A stretch of 32,490 nt of DNA from Candidatus Zixiibacteriota bacterium. Its GTDB lineage: Bacteria; Zixibacteria; MSB-5A5; CAIYYT01. Below, one piece after another: positions 15,920-23,927 of the stretch. The notes under the pieces are model-generated. The model was not told the DNA's origin. It saw nothing but the letters and a program-made list of their open reading frames with translations, and ran no database searches. A program made the translations under genes and the position numbers. Location: positions 1 through 32,490 of the forward strand of contig JADYYF010000046.1 of assembly GCA_020853795.1 (NCBI GenBank). Reading direction: 5' to 3'. Position 1 is the first letter of the stretch. Each line of letters opens with the position of its first letter.

Positions 15920-17158
15920 TCACTCCGAGTCCTTTCCAAGCCATTTCCAAGCTCGCCGAAATCCGAGGTCTTCCGCTTCCTTCACAGTCGCGACGTAACA
16001 TTCATTTCGCTCGCTTTCAATTATTGCTCTATCATATTGTTGGTCAAAAGGCAAATGGTAGATCCTCTCCCCAGTTCGTCTTGATACGTTGCATTTGATT
16101 GAAGGGTAGAATTGAAATGGATAGGACTCGCGGACAATTACTCCAAGGTGGCTTGCGAATTCTCCGGCTCTTTCTGAAAGAGTCGTTGTAGTGTATAGGG
16201 CTCCAATTGCACTTCGATCGCGAGACTCGATTTGATACTTCACAAGTGTACCGTAAAGCTGCGTAACGTGATTCTCTCGAATGGTCCTATGCTTTGACCA
16301 TCTCTTGCATTGGACAATGACTACATTGCCTTGCTTAGAGCAAATCAGATCGCGACCCAAGTCGTCGTATCCTTCGAGTATTCCCTGATAGCGGACTGAA
16401 TAGCCTTCTCTTTCGAACGTGTACCCAATGAAACGTTCATATTCCTTGCCTAATTCCCAGTTTGTTTTGCTTTTTCGAGACCAGTACCTGTCGAGTGCCA
16501 GTTGATTTCGCTCACAACTGGACAACCGCGCAAACTCTTGATCTGAAAGAGAAGGCAATACCAGCCTAACTGGGTCAATAGCTACGTCACTGATATCGCG
16601 AATCGGGTCGGTGATCTTCTTTCCTAGGATCCTTCTGAGCAAGTCGTCGTCAGCATCGTCCAGCAAATCCTCAAGAAATGGGAATAGTGTTTGATAGTAC
16701 TCGATAATGTGGATAGTCACTCTTAGTTTCTGCTCAATGGCTCTTCTCTCAGCTGCGATGTCGCGAACCCGATCGGCACTGACCTTGGCGGCTCGCTTCT
16801 TTTTCGCCATTAGGTCGGCTTCCTTTAAAGCTTGGAGGTAGAAGAGCTCCGCGTACCCCTTCGCGAGCCAGGGGAATCCGCTCGCTTTTTCTTTGGCGAG
16901 CTGCTTAAGTCCGGATTTGGTTTCCTTAATTAAGCTCCTCATGCGATCGACATATTCTCTGAATCTCTTCTCCTCGAAGGCGAGCTTGTTCAACTCAGTT
17001 TGGATTTCCAATCTCTTATCAGCTGCGTACTGATCGAGTATCTCTTGGGGCGGTCGAAGAATCGAATCCGCCCGTGCAATAAGCGTGTCCAGTGTTGACA
17101 TCAGATCACCCACTTGAAGCAACCGGGCAAGAGTGCTCTTCTGTTTGTGATTAAGCAT
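15920..17158 (-). CDS. Mrr-like restriction endonuclease with coiled-coil N-terminus
   Basis: A 412-residue protein. The N-terminal half (about 25-190) is helical and charged, with probable coiled coil (KRLEIQTELNKLAFEEKRF, KKKRAAKVSADRVRDIAAE). The C-terminal nuclease domain (about 235-345) is of the Mrr/PD-(D/E)xK type: KEYERFIGYTFEREGYSV, then GYDDLGRDLI giving the catalytic Asp, then VVIVQCKRW giving the Q-x-K. The last 60 residues (CNVSRRTGERIYHLPFDQ ... ECYVATVKEAEDLGFRRA) resemble the Ada-type small domain attached to some nucleases. It probably cleaves DNA, perhaps foreign or modified. Base composition is clearly AT-richer than both sides, pointing to transfer. No methylase or specificity subunit is adjacent that clearly belongs to it. 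A start at the internal ATG, 17101, is also possible. Confidence 0.8.
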   Translation of the reverse strand: MLNHKQKSTLARLLQVGDLMSTLDTLIARADSILRPPQEILDQYAADKRLEIQTELNKLAFEEKRFREYVDRMRSLIKETKSGLKQLAKEKASGFPWLAKGYAELFYLQALKEADLMAKKKRAAKVSADRVRDIAAERRAIEQKLRVTIHIIEYYQTLFPFLEDLLDDADDDLLRRILGKKITDPIRDISDVAIDPVRLVLPSLSDQEFARLSSCERNQLALDRYWSRKSKTNWELGKEYERFIGYTFEREGYSVRYQGILEGYDDLGRDLICSKQGNVVIVQCKRWSKHRTIRENHVTQLYGTLVKYQIESRDRSAIGALYTTTTLSERAGEFASHLGVIVRESYPFQFYPSIKCNVSRRTGERIYHLPFDQQYDRAIIESERNECYVATVKEAEDLGFRRAWKWLGKDSE

Positions 17159-17173
17159 CTCGTTTCTCGAATC

Positions 17174-17593
17174 CTACTTCAGAATGCTCTCGGACTCTCG
17201 CGTGAAGTCACACTTTGGCCAGGCACTACATCCCAAAAACAAACCGCGAGCACCGCGCTTTAACTGCATCAGAGATCCACAAACTGGACACACATTTATT
17301 ACTTCACCACTGGAGTTTTTGAGTTCTAGATTCGCAGACCCGTAGTACGCCTCAAACTTCTGAACAAATCTTTCAGTCGTAATGGTGTACTTCTCAATGT
17401 CCAAGGCCCGAGCCTGCAATTCCTTGTCATCGAGATAGCTCTTAAGCACAATGTTCTGCCGAGAGAACTCTCTCAAGTACTTGACGATTCTGATTGCAAC
17501 CGCGAGGCTGACAGCTATGATTGTAATCAGCGTTCCATTGTCCGGAAATACTGCCAACGCAAACAGCCAGAGCCAAAATACCAAGGCAAACAC
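17174..17593 (-). CDS. Membrane protein with topoisomerase-type zinc finger
   Basis: About 139 residues. The start is the GTG at 17593; an in-frame stop six codons upstream rules out a longer form, and an ATT just upstream is the only alternative. Residues 1-37 form one or two membrane helices (FWLWLFALAVFPDNGTLI, then TIIAVSLAVAIRIVKYL). A helical linker follows (about 40-90), then a C4 zinc finger, CPVCGSLMQLKRG ... LFLGCSAWPKCDFT, of the type found at the C-terminus of topoisomerase I (zf-C4_Topoisom). Such fingers bind single-stranded DNA. It lies 15 bases upstream of the Mrr-like nuclease, shares its low GC and has its own promoter, so the two form one unit, perhaps a membrane-tethered DNA-recognition partner of the nuclease. 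Confidence 0.7.
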   Translation of the reverse strand: MFALVFWLWLFALAVFPDNGTLITIIAVSLAVAIRIVKYLREFSRQNIVLKSYLDDKELQARALDIEKYTITTERFVQKFEAYYGSANLELKNSSGEVINVCPVCGSLMQLKRGARGLFLGCSAWPKCDFTRESESILK

Positions 17594-17632
17594 AAAAATC
17601 TCGGTTCGTTATGGGTCCTTTTGGTAATCAGA

Positions 17633-17661
17633 ATAATACAACCAAGCACATAAGGCTTCAA
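17633..17661 (-). promoter_or_regulatory. Promoter for the zinc-finger/Mrr-like pair
   Basis: TTGAAG (17661-17656) and TATTAT (17638-17633) are 17 bases apart on the minus strand, about 40 bases before the GTG at 17593. It indicates that the pair is transcribed separately from the HU gene, whose terminator lies just upstream. Confidence 0.6.
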
Positions 17662-17733
17662 GTGAATTCGGCTGCAGCCAACCCAGATCGGGCGCTCACG
17701 GCGCCCTTCCGAATAATCCTGAGCAGACTCAAC

Positions 17734-17766
17734 AAAAAAAACGTCCCCGGTTGTGGCGGGGACGTT
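17734..17766 (-). terminator. Rho-independent terminator of the HU gene
   Basis: A nine-base perfect stem (AACGTCCCC / GGGGACGTT, arms 17740-17748 and 17758-17766) is followed on the minus strand by a run of U residues (17741-17734). It lies about 36 bases past the HU stop codon. Confidence 0.88.
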
Positions 17767-17801
17767 GTGCTCGGTTCCCTGAGCAGAAAAATCAAAGGAG
17801 C

Positions 17802-18101
17802 TTACTTCTTCGGCGGGATGATTGCATCCTTGCAAGCCTTGGCGACACGGAACTTCACCACGGTCTTGGCCGGGATCTTGATGGCTTCGCCGGTCTGCGG
17901 ATTGCGGCCGGTGCGGGCCTTGCGGTTCGACTTCACCAGTTTGCCGAAGCCGGGGAGCGTGAACTCGCCATTCTTCTTGGTTTCGGAGACGGCGGTCATG
18001 TGCAGCGTGTCCATAAATTTGCTGACTTCGACCTTGGTCATTCCGGTTTTCTCAGCCATGGTCGTGATCAGCTGAGCTTTGGTCAGGGGCTTGTTAGCCA
18101 T
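17802..18101 (-). CDS. hup: HU family DNA-binding protein
   Basis: A 99-residue nucleoid protein of normal HU/IHF length. ATG at 18101 with GGAGG seven bases upstream. N-terminal helices MANKPLTKAQLITTMAEKTG are followed by the family beta-arm: FTLPGFGKLVKSNRKARTGR NPQTGEAIKIPAKTV (read across the arm), including the GRNPQTGE tip with the intercalating proline. The last strand and helix KFRVAKACKDAI close the fold. It binds and bends double-stranded DNA as a dimer and organises the nucleoid. The gene is monocistronic, between its own terminator and an inverted repeat in the leader. It cannot be split into HU-alpha, HU-beta or IHF from the sequence. Confidence 0.95.
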   Translation of the reverse strand: MANKPLTKAQLITTMAEKTGMTKVEVSKFMDTLHMTAVSETKKNGEFTLPGFGKLVKSNRKARTGRNPQTGEAIKIPAKTVVKFRVAKACKDAIIPPKK

Positions 18102-18137
18102 GTGGAATCCTCCACGAATTGGGTTTAGGCAATATTG

Positions 18138-18175
18138 ACAGGGTCAAAACCTGGGTGACCCCAGTTTCACCCTGT
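18138..18175 (-). promoter_or_regulatory. Inverted repeat in the HU leader
   Basis: ACAGGGTCAAAACCTGGG and CCCAGTTTCACCCTGT form an imperfect palindrome of about 38 bases, 37 bases before the HU start. In the transcript it would be a stem-loop; as DNA it could be an operator. It overlaps a TTGACC hexamer on the minus strand, so it may control HU transcription. No known operator is recognised. Confidence 0.4.
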
Positions 18176-18420
18176 ATTTACAATGTTTGCGGCGCATTGG
18201 ATAATCATTCCCAATATTCAACGCAACAAAAACTTTTGAATTTTGCACTTTTTTTTCGCGGGTGAAACGCAGGTCGCCCCTTTTTCGGGCAGTAAAACCG
18301 CACCTTTGCGGACGGCGCCGGTTCCGGCGGCTGCCGTTGGTCTCCAAATGGGGGCAAAAAATGCGGGTGGGAGGGCAGGTTCGCTCGAGGGGACCGGCGG
18401 CCAAGCACCCTCACCCCCGG

Positions 18421-18443
18421 CCCCTCTCCCATTAGGAGAGGGG
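18421..18443. repeat. Small GC-rich palindrome (CCCCTCTCC/GGAGAGGGG)
   Basis: A nine-base perfect inverted repeat with a five-base loop, embedded in CCCTCACCCCCGG...GGAGAG. Repeats of this look are common between genes of many bacteria, and their translations give recurrent false proteins (SPLPMGEG-like). It may also act as a transcription end point for convergent genes. Confidence 0.6.
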
Positions 18444-18519
18444 AGAGAACGTCGCCGTGGATCATCGAATGACACGCCCTGTCTCGAGGCGACTTGTTTC
18501 GCGCGCGTGCGAAAGGCGC

Positions 18520-18547
18520 TTGCCGGACGGCATCAACAGTGTACCAT
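18520..18547 (+). promoter_or_regulatory. Possible promoter of the housekeeping run
   Basis: TTGCCG (18520-18525) and TACCAT (18542-18547) are 16 bases apart, ending six bases before the ATG at 18554. Both boxes are imperfect, but the position mirrors the carbamoyltransferase promoter and would give a leaderless message. Confidence 0.35.
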
Positions 18548-18553
18548 CGGGAC

Positions 18554-19441
18554 ATGTTCGCCTATCACGGAAAGATCGCCGGGGTGGCGAAGGCCGGGAC
18601 GGGCTGGCGCTATCTCCTGGCGATGCCGAATCCCGAAGGGCTGAGTGTTGATCAGGTCGGCGAGTTGGATGCTGCCGCGTCCGATGAGGCCTGGCAGGCG
18701 CTGGCCGGCAGCCGCTGTATCTACGGTTTGAGCAAGGGCGAGTATTCGCGGCAGCGGCTCAGCCTCGTTAGCGAGGCGGTGTTGCAGGATCCCGATCAGT
18801 TGCTCTGGGAGCTATCGCGCGCCTGCGCCGAGGCGATCGACAATTACCATTTCACGTTGCTGCGCACCCACAGCAACGATTCCGAGGTCGAGGTCACCTG
18901 CCTCGCGGTCAACAAGACTGTTTTCAGCCGGATCGGACAGTCGTTCGAAAGCCGCGGGCTGCTGCTGGATCGGATGCTCTTCTTGCCGGAGGCGTTCCGC
19001 AAGATCGTCAAACCGCGACTGCAGGCCGAGCGGGAATTGTGCCTGCTTGAGGGCGACGGCGGGCTGCATCTGCAGTTGTTCCGCCGCGGCCGGCTGGCGG
19101 CGTTCGAGACGATCGGATTGAGCGGCGAGGAGACGATCGAGCGGATGACGGAGGAGATCGGGATCGTCCTGATGGCGGTATTCGGCGGGCGCACGCTGCG
19201 GCGGGCGGTGACGGCGCACATCCTCGGCGGTCGGCGACTGCACGACATTGCCGCCGTACTCGAACGACAACTTCCCTACGATTTCACCTTCACCGACGAG
19301 ATTTGGAACTCGGTACCGCTCGGCGCCGGTCTGTCTCCGGAGGGCCGGAGCGCCTATTTTTCCGCCCTGGCGCCGGCCTATGCCTATTATCTTGCCGAAG
19401 TATGCGCATCATCGCCGGTGAACGACGCGGCCTTATCCTAA
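18554..19441 (+). CDS. Unknown protein, possibly actin-fold (PilM/GspL-like)
   Basis: A 295-residue cytoplasmic protein that I do not recognise with certainty. ATG at 18554 (MFAYHGKIAGVAKAG) is chosen over upstream in-frame starts that fall in the repeat region. The sequence alternates strands and helices: EVTCLAVNKTVFSRIGQSFE, a middle segment with RMLFLPEAFRKIV, then ELCLLEGDGGLHLQLFRRGR and AAFETIGLSGEETIERMTEE. The order (a partner strand, a helix, then a DGG..L.LFR.GRL hairpin and G..E.I...T.E) recalls the second half of actin-like PilM/GspL proteins. This is a weak inference. A -10-like TACCAT sits six bases before the ATG. The 3' end overlaps rsmD by 40 bases, so it leads the housekeeping run. 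Confidence 0.6.
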   Translation: MFAYHGKIAGVAKAGTGWRYLLAMPNPEGLSVDQVGELDAAASDEAWQALAGSRCIYGLSKGEYSRQRLSLVSEAVLQDPDQLLWELSRACAEAIDNYHFTLLRTHSNDSEVEVTCLAVNKTVFSRIGQSFESRGLLLDRMLFLPEAFRKIVKPRLQAERELCLLEGDGGLHLQLFRRGRLAAFETIGLSGEETIERMTEEIGIVLMAVFGGRTLRRAVTAHILGGRRLHDIAAVLERQLPYDFTFTDEIWNSVPLGAGLSPEGRSAYFSALAPAYAYYLAEVCASSPVNDAALS

Positions 19442-19953
19442 AGACCTGCGATTTTGAAGGATTCCGCCCGACCCTTGATCGCGTCAAGGAGTCGCTCTTT
19501 GGTACATTGACACCGCATTTGGAGGGAGCGCGGGTGCTTGACCTGTTTGCCGGGTCCGGCGCCCTCGGACTGGAGGCGGTTTCGCGCGGGGCGGCGTCCG
19601 CGCTGCTGATCGACAACGATCCGCAGGCGGCGCGCGTGATCGAAAGGAACTTGGCGGCGGCGAATTTCGGCGAGCGCTGCCGCTTCGTCCGTGCCGACTT
19701 TGACGTTGTGGGAAAAAAGGTTGCGCGGGGGGAGCGCTTTGACTTAGTTTTCGCCGATCCGCCGTATTTCAGCGGTTTGGCGCAGCGGGTGATCGATCAT
19801 GTTTACGACTATAGTCTGCTGACGCCGGACGGGCTGTTGTGTGTGGAATTGGCGCGCAAGGAGGCCGCCGCCTGCGCTTGCACCGGCTTCGAAATCCTGC
19901 GCGAGAAGAAGTACGGCAGCACGCTAATCTGGATCATGAGGAGAAACCAGTGA
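19402..19953 (+). CDS. rsmD: 16S rRNA (guanine-966-N2)-methyltransferase RsmD
   Basis: A 183-residue enzyme that methylates G966 of 16S rRNA in the 30S subunit. ATG at 19402 (MRIIAGERRG) gives the usual RsmD length; an upstream extension of the frame lies inside the preceding gene. Family marks are RPTLDRVKESLFGTL near the N-terminus, the SAM-binding VLDLFAGSGALGLEAVSRGA, and the catalytic FADPPYFSG (N/D-PP-Y motif). It overlaps the unknown gene by 40 bases, and its stop overlaps the coaD start (GTGA). The rsmD-coaD order is common in bacteria, which supports both calls. Confidence 0.95.
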   Translation: MRIIAGERRGLILKTCDFEGFRPTLDRVKESLFGTLTPHLEGARVLDLFAGSGALGLEAVSRGAASALLIDNDPQAARVIERNLAAANFGERCRFVRADFDVVGKKVARGERFDLVFADPPYFSGLAQRVIDHVYDYSLLTPDGLLCVELARKEAAACACTGFEILREKKYGSTLIWIMRRNQ

Positions 19954-20429
19954 GACGGGCAGTTTATCCGGGCAGTTTCGATCCGATCACCTACGGACAT
20001 GTCGACTTGACCAAACGGGCGGCGGAGATGTTCGACGAGGTGATCGTGGCGATTGCGGACAATCCCAACAAGAAGGTGATGTTCACGCACGAGGAGCGAC
20101 GCGACATGGCGGCGGCGGCGCTGGCAGAGATCAAGAACGCCCGCGTGATCGTATTCGGCGGGCTACTGGCCAATCTGGTCGAGCGCGAGCATTGCTGTGC
20201 GATTGTCCGGGGGATGCGCGCCGTCAGCGATTTCGAGTACGAGTTTCAGATGGCGTTGATGAACCGCAAATTGTCGCCCCAGGCCGAGACAGTGTTTTTG
20301 CTGCCGTCGCTGCGTTACGTCTACCTCAGTTCAAACATGATCAAGGAGATCGCTCGTCATAACGGCAAGATTGACGATCTGGTGCCGCCAACCGTCCTGG
20401 CCAAGCTACGCGAGAAGTACGGGCGGTAG
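19950..20429 (+). CDS. coaD: Phosphopantetheine adenylyltransferase
   Basis: A 159-residue enzyme, standard for CoaD, that transfers AMP from ATP to 4'-phosphopantetheine in coenzyme A synthesis. The start is GTG at 19950, which overlaps the rsmD stop and follows GAGGAG by six bases. Early residues read RRAVYPGSFDPITYGHVDL, with the nucleotidyltransferase T/HxGH motif (TYGH). The pantetheine pocket includes AIVRGMRAVSDFEYEFQMAL, and the second ATP motif is SSNMIKEIARHNGKID. The longer open frame from 19839 runs inside rsmD and is not used. All catalytic elements are intact. Confidence 0.96.
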   Translation: MRRAVYPGSFDPITYGHVDLTKRAAEMFDEVIVAIADNPNKKVMFTHEERRDMAAAALAEIKNARVIVFGGLLANLVEREHCCAIVRGMRAVSDFEYEFQMALMNRKLSPQAETVFLLPSLRYVYLSSNMIKEIARHNGKIDDLVPPTVLAKLREKYGR

Positions 20430-20467
20430 GCCGCGGACCGGATCAGGGAAGAGCACAAGGAGCAAGA

Positions 20468-21934
20468 GTGACCGAGAATATCGCCGACCAACACCAAGTC
20501 CGCGTTGACAAGATGCGCGCCCTGCGCGAGGCCGGCATCGAACCTTACGCCTACAAGTACGACAAGACGCACGCCGCGCAGCAGCTGCTGGACAACTTCG
20601 AAGCGCTGGCTGAACCGCAGACGACGGTAAAAATTGCCGGCCGGTTGATGACGATCCGGCACATGGGCAAGTCGATCTTCGCGCACCTGCAGGATGAGTC
20701 GGGCCAGATCCAGATCTATGTCAAGAAGGACGCGGTCAGCGGGCCGGAGTTCGAGGTCTTCAAGAAGGCGGATATCGGCGATATCTTCGGCGTGGCCGGA
20801 TATTTGTTCCTGACCAAGATGGGCGAGAAGAGCGTCCACGTCAGCAGCTTGCAGTTGCTGGCCAAGAGTCTGCGGCCGATGCCGGAAAAGTGGCACGGCC
20901 TGACCGACAAGGAGACGCGCTACCGCCGGCGCTACCTTGACTTGATTGCCAACCCCGAGGTGCGCGACGTTTTCAAGAAGCGGTCGGCGATCGTGCGGGC
21001 GGTACGGAATTTCCTCGACGGCGAGGGATTCGTGGAAGTCGAGACGCCGGTGCTGCAGCCGATTTACGGCGGCGCCGCGGCCAAGCCGTTTATCACGCAT
21101 CACAATCGCCTCGATGTCGACTTGTATATGCGCGTGGCGGATGAGCTGTATCTGAAGCGGCTGATCGTGGGCGGGTTTGAGAAGGTGTGGGAGTTCTGCA
21201 AGGATTTTCGCAATGAAGGGCTCGACCGCAGCCACAACCCCGAATTCACCATGGTCGAGCTGTACTGGGCGTATGCCGACTACAACGACATTATGGATTT
21301 GTACCAGCGCATGATCGTCAAGGTCGCCACAGATGTTTTGGGCACAACGACAGTTGAATTCGGCGGCAACACGATTGAATTGGGCGGGAACTGGAAGAAG
21401 GTGGGGTTGCTGGATGCAATTGCGGCCGCCATCGGCCGCGACGTGATGCACGCGGACGAAGCCGCATTGCACACGCTCGCCAAGGAGCACGGCATTGATT
21501 CCGACAAGCTGGCCGGCCGGGGTAAGTTGATCGACGAGCTGTTCAGCGTCCTGGTGCAGCCGCGGTTGATTCAGCCGACATTTATTATCGATTATCCGAC
21601 CGAGTTATCCCCGTTGGCCAAGCCGCACCGCAGCCAGCCGGGATTGACGGAACGATTCGAGGTGTTCATTGGTGGAATGGAGATGGGGAACGCGTTCAGT
21701 GAATTGAACGACCCCATCGACCAGCGGGAGCGGTTCGAGCGACTGGTCGAGATGGCCCGCGCGGGCGACGAGGATGCGCCGGCGGTGCTGGACGAAGACT
21801 ATGTGTTCTGCCTGGAGCATGGGATGCCGCCGACCGGCGGGCTCGGCTTCGGGGTCGACCGGTTGTGCATGTTGCTGTTGAATCAGCACTCGATCCGCGA
21901 CGTGATTCTGTTTCCGCAGATGAAACCGGAGTAG
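20468..21934 (+). CDS. lysS: Lysyl-tRNA synthetase, class II
   Basis: A 488-residue enzyme that charges tRNA-Lys. GTG at 20468 is preceded by AAGGAG about seven bases upstream. The N-terminal OB-fold anticodon domain covers about 55-145 (VKIAGRLMTIRHMGKSIFAHL). The class II catalytic core shows motif 1 around RSAIVRAVRNFLDGEGFVEVETP, motif 2 KDFRNEGLDRSHNPEFTM and motif 3 GLGFGVDRLCMLL near the end. A specific PTELSPLAK stretch also fits LysRS. Length is typical. It sits 38 bases after coaD and two bases before the permease gene, so it is cotranscribed with envelope genes, an uncommon pairing elsewhere but known in parts of this bacterial group as far as I recall. Confidence 0.96.
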   Translation: MTENIADQHQVRVDKMRALREAGIEPYAYKYDKTHAAQQLLDNFEALAEPQTTVKIAGRLMTIRHMGKSIFAHLQDESGQIQIYVKKDAVSGPEFEVFKKADIGDIFGVAGYLFLTKMGEKSVHVSSLQLLAKSLRPMPEKWHGLTDKETRYRRRYLDLIANPEVRDVFKKRSAIVRAVRNFLDGEGFVEVETPVLQPIYGGAAAKPFITHHNRLDVDLYMRVADELYLKRLIVGGFEKVWEFCKDFRNEGLDRSHNPEFTMVELYWAYADYNDIMDLYQRMIVKVATDVLGTTTVEFGGNTIELGGNWKKVGLLDAIAAAIGRDVMHADEAALHTLAKEHGIDSDKLAGRGKLIDELFSVLVQPRLIQPTFIIDYPTELSPLAKPHRSQPGLTERFEVFIGGMEMGNAFSELNDPIDQRERFERLVEMARAGDEDAPAVLDEDYVFCLEHGMPPTGGLGFGVDRLCMLLLNQHSIRDVILFPQMKPE

Positions 21935-21936
21935 GT

Positions 21937-23163
21937 TTGGGTTTTGAAATCTTCATCGCGCGACGCTACCTGCGCAGCCGTCGCCGCGAACACTTTATCT
22001 CCTTCATTTCGCTGATCTCCATTGTCGGCGTCGCTATCGGCGTGGCGACACTCAACTTCGTGATGGCGATGATGAACGGCTTCGAGACGGAGATCCGGCA
22101 GCGCATCATCGACACAACGGCGCACATCACGGTCTACACCTTTTCCGGTGAGGGCTTCGTCGACTGGCAAACTCTGGCGCAGAAGGTCGGCGAGGTGCCG
22201 GATGTGGTTGCCACGGCACCGAACATCTTCTACAAGTCGGTCATCGGCTCGAACGACGCCAACGACGGTATCTTCGTCAAGGGCATCATTCCCGAACTGG
22301 AGTTCGGCGTCTCGGAGTTGCGGAAGCAGGTGGTTGCCGGCACGGTCGATTTGGGAGCTTCCGCAGACAGCCTGCCGGGAATCCTGATCGGCCGCGAACT
22401 GGCGGCGACGCTCGGAGTCAAGCTCGACGATGAGGTGATGCTGGCCTCGCTCAAACAGAAGAAGATGACGCTGACGCTGCAGCCCAAGTACAAGAGATTT
22501 CGCATCACCGGAATCTTTGAGACCGGCATGAACGAGTACGACGCCAACCTCGTCTACATCTCGATCCCGATGGCGCAGGACCTGTTCAAACTCGACAACA
22601 TGGTGAACGGACTGCAAGTGCGAGTTAAGGACTTCTACAAGTCACAAGACGTCGCGCGCGCAATCGAAGAGGAATTGGGAAATCCCTACTATGCGGTTGA
22701 TTGGTCGGAACGGCACAAGAACCTGTTCGGCTGGATGACGCTGGAGAAATACGGCATGGCGATCGTCGTTGGTCTGATTGTTGCGGTGGCGGCGTTTAAT
22801 ATCGTCACGACCTTGATCATGTTGGTGCTGGAGAAGCGGAGGGACATCGCGATTCTGAAGTCGATGGGTGCCAATCGCAGCCAGGTGATGCGGATCTTCG
22901 TCTACCAGGGAACGCTGCTGGGCGTCGTCGGCACGCTGGCCGGAACGGCGCTCGGGTTCTTGCTCTGTTGGCTGCAGCGGACGTTTCACATTGTGTCAAT
23001 CCCGGGCGAAATCTATTTCATCAACAGCCTGCCGGTGGATGCGCGGGCGCACGAGTTTGCGATCGTTGCCGGTGTGAGCGTGCTCATTGCGTTTCTGGCA
23101 ACATTGTATCCATCGCGCCGGGCGGCGCGGTTGTTCCCGGCCGACATTTTGCGGCATGGATAA
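21937..23163 (+). CDS. Lipoprotein-export permease, LolC/LolE family
   Basis: A 408-residue inner-membrane protein. I chose TTG at 21937 because GGAG lies six bases upstream and it is two bases past the lysS stop; the longer open frame starts inside lysS. The layout is the LolC/E one: cytoplasmic GFEIFIARRYLRSRRREHFI, first helix about 20-45 (SLISIVGVAIGVATLNFVM), a large periplasmic domain (about 50-265), then three helices (about 280-400) with the coupling segment VLEKRRDIAILKSMGA. With LolD it would detach lipoproteins from the inner membrane for transfer to the outer membrane. A single permease gene suggests a homodimer, as in LolF-type systems; a second permease elsewhere cannot be excluded. 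No LolA or LolB is nearby. Confidence 0.9.
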   Translation: MGFEIFIARRYLRSRRREHFISFISLISIVGVAIGVATLNFVMAMMNGFETEIRQRIIDTTAHITVYTFSGEGFVDWQTLAQKVGEVPDVVATAPNIFYKSVIGSNDANDGIFVKGIIPELEFGVSELRKQVVAGTVDLGASADSLPGILIGRELAATLGVKLDDEVMLASLKQKKMTLTLQPKYKRFRITGIFETGMNEYDANLVYISIPMAQDLFKLDNMVNGLQVRVKDFYKSQDVARAIEEELGNPYYAVDWSERHKNLFGWMTLEKYGMAIVVGLIVAVAAFNIVTTLIMLVLEKRRDIAILKSMGANRSQVMRIFVYQGTLLGVVGTLAGTALGFLLCWLQRTFHIVSIPGEIYFINSLPVDARAHEFAIVAGVSVLIAFLATLYPSRRAARLFPADILRHG

Positions 23164-23252
23164 GTTCGTAGTTTTATTGCAGTTAAGGGACTGCGGGAAT
23201 GTGACGACAAGATGACTGTAGACAGGAGTCAAGAAAGGCGACATGGGACGCC

Positions 23253-23927
23253 GTGATTCTCGAAGCCAAGGAACTGTGTAAGAACTTTGCATCGGTAGAC
23301 GGTGAGTTGCGGATTCTGCGCGGGATCGACTTGGAGGTCGACCGCGGGGAGTTTGTCGCGATCACCGGCGCATCAGGAGTGGGAAAGAGTACCTTGCTGC
23401 ATATTCTCGGCGGACTCGATACGCCCAGTTCGGGAGCGCTGACCGTGGCGGGTCAGCGTGTGGATGCGCTCGGCGAGGTCCAGCTCTCGGAGTACCGGAA
23501 CAAAAAGTGTGGTTTTGTCTTCCAGTATCACTATCTTTTGGAGGAGTTTAACGCGGTCGAAAACGTGATGATGCCGCTGTTAGTGCGCGGCGAGTCACGG
23601 AACAATTCGGAGGCGACCGCGGTTAGACTGCTGGACGAGGTGGGGTTGGGTCATCGCCTGCACCACCGGCCGACCCAGTTGTCAGGCGGCGAATGCCAGA
23701 GGGCGGCAGTCGCGCGGGCGATGGCGGGTGCGCCGGAGATCTTGATCGCCGATGAGCCGACCGGAAATCTCGACCATGAGACGGCCGAAACGCTTCACGA
23801 CCTCCTGGCTCGCTTGAACTCCGAGAAACAAATGACGATCATCGTCGCGACGCACGATTTGTCGCTGGCCGACCGCGCGTCGAGGCGCTTTCGCCTGTCG
23901 GATGGACATCTGACGGAGATAGGTTGA
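23253..23927 (+). CDS. lolD: Lipoprotein-export ATPase LolD
   Basis: A 224-residue ABC ATPase that powers the LolC/E permease encoded 89 bases upstream. Walker A is GASGVGKST (about 39-47), the Q-loop lies in FVFQYHYLLEEF, the signature is LSGGECQR (about 143-150), Walker B is ILIADEPTGNLD (about 163-174), and the switch histidine is in VATHDLSLAD. The FQYHYLLEEF-type Q-loop and LLPELT-like neighbourhood are usual for LolD and MacB relatives; the permease next door decides for LolD. The GTG at 23253 lacks a strong ribosome binding site. The stop overlaps the TTG start of mcsA (TTGA). Confidence 0.92.
   Translation: MILEAKELCKNFASVDGELRILRGIDLEVDRGEFVAITGASGVGKSTLLHILGGLDTPSSGALTVAGQRVDALGEVQLSEYRNKKCGFVFQYHYLLEEFNAVENVMMPLLVRGESRNNSEATAVRLLDEVGLGHRLHHRPTQLSGGECQRAAVARAMAGAPEILIADEPTGNLDHETAETLHDLLARLNSEKQMTIIVATHDLSLADRASRRFRLSDGHLTEIG

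Larger units (their letters stand above)
18102..18553. other. Gene-free region between HU and the housekeeping run
   Basis: This 452-base stretch holds the HU leader, an AT-rich part (18180-18260), and a GC-rich hairpin repeat (18421-18443). Open frames crossing it (86 to 133 codons) are low-complexity translations of the repeat, rich in Pro, Arg and Gly, and are not genes. Confidence 0.55.

Noticed and set aside
18205-18555. Overlapping frames of 85 to 133 codons on both strands
   Set aside because: They translate the CCCCTCTCC/GGAGAGGGG repeat, giving the well-known false phrase type SPLLMGEGPGVRV.
20357-21490. A 377-codon open frame on the minus strand
   Set aside because: It is antisense to the clearly recognised lysS, and its translation is low in hydrophobic core patterns and rich in His, Arg and Gln.
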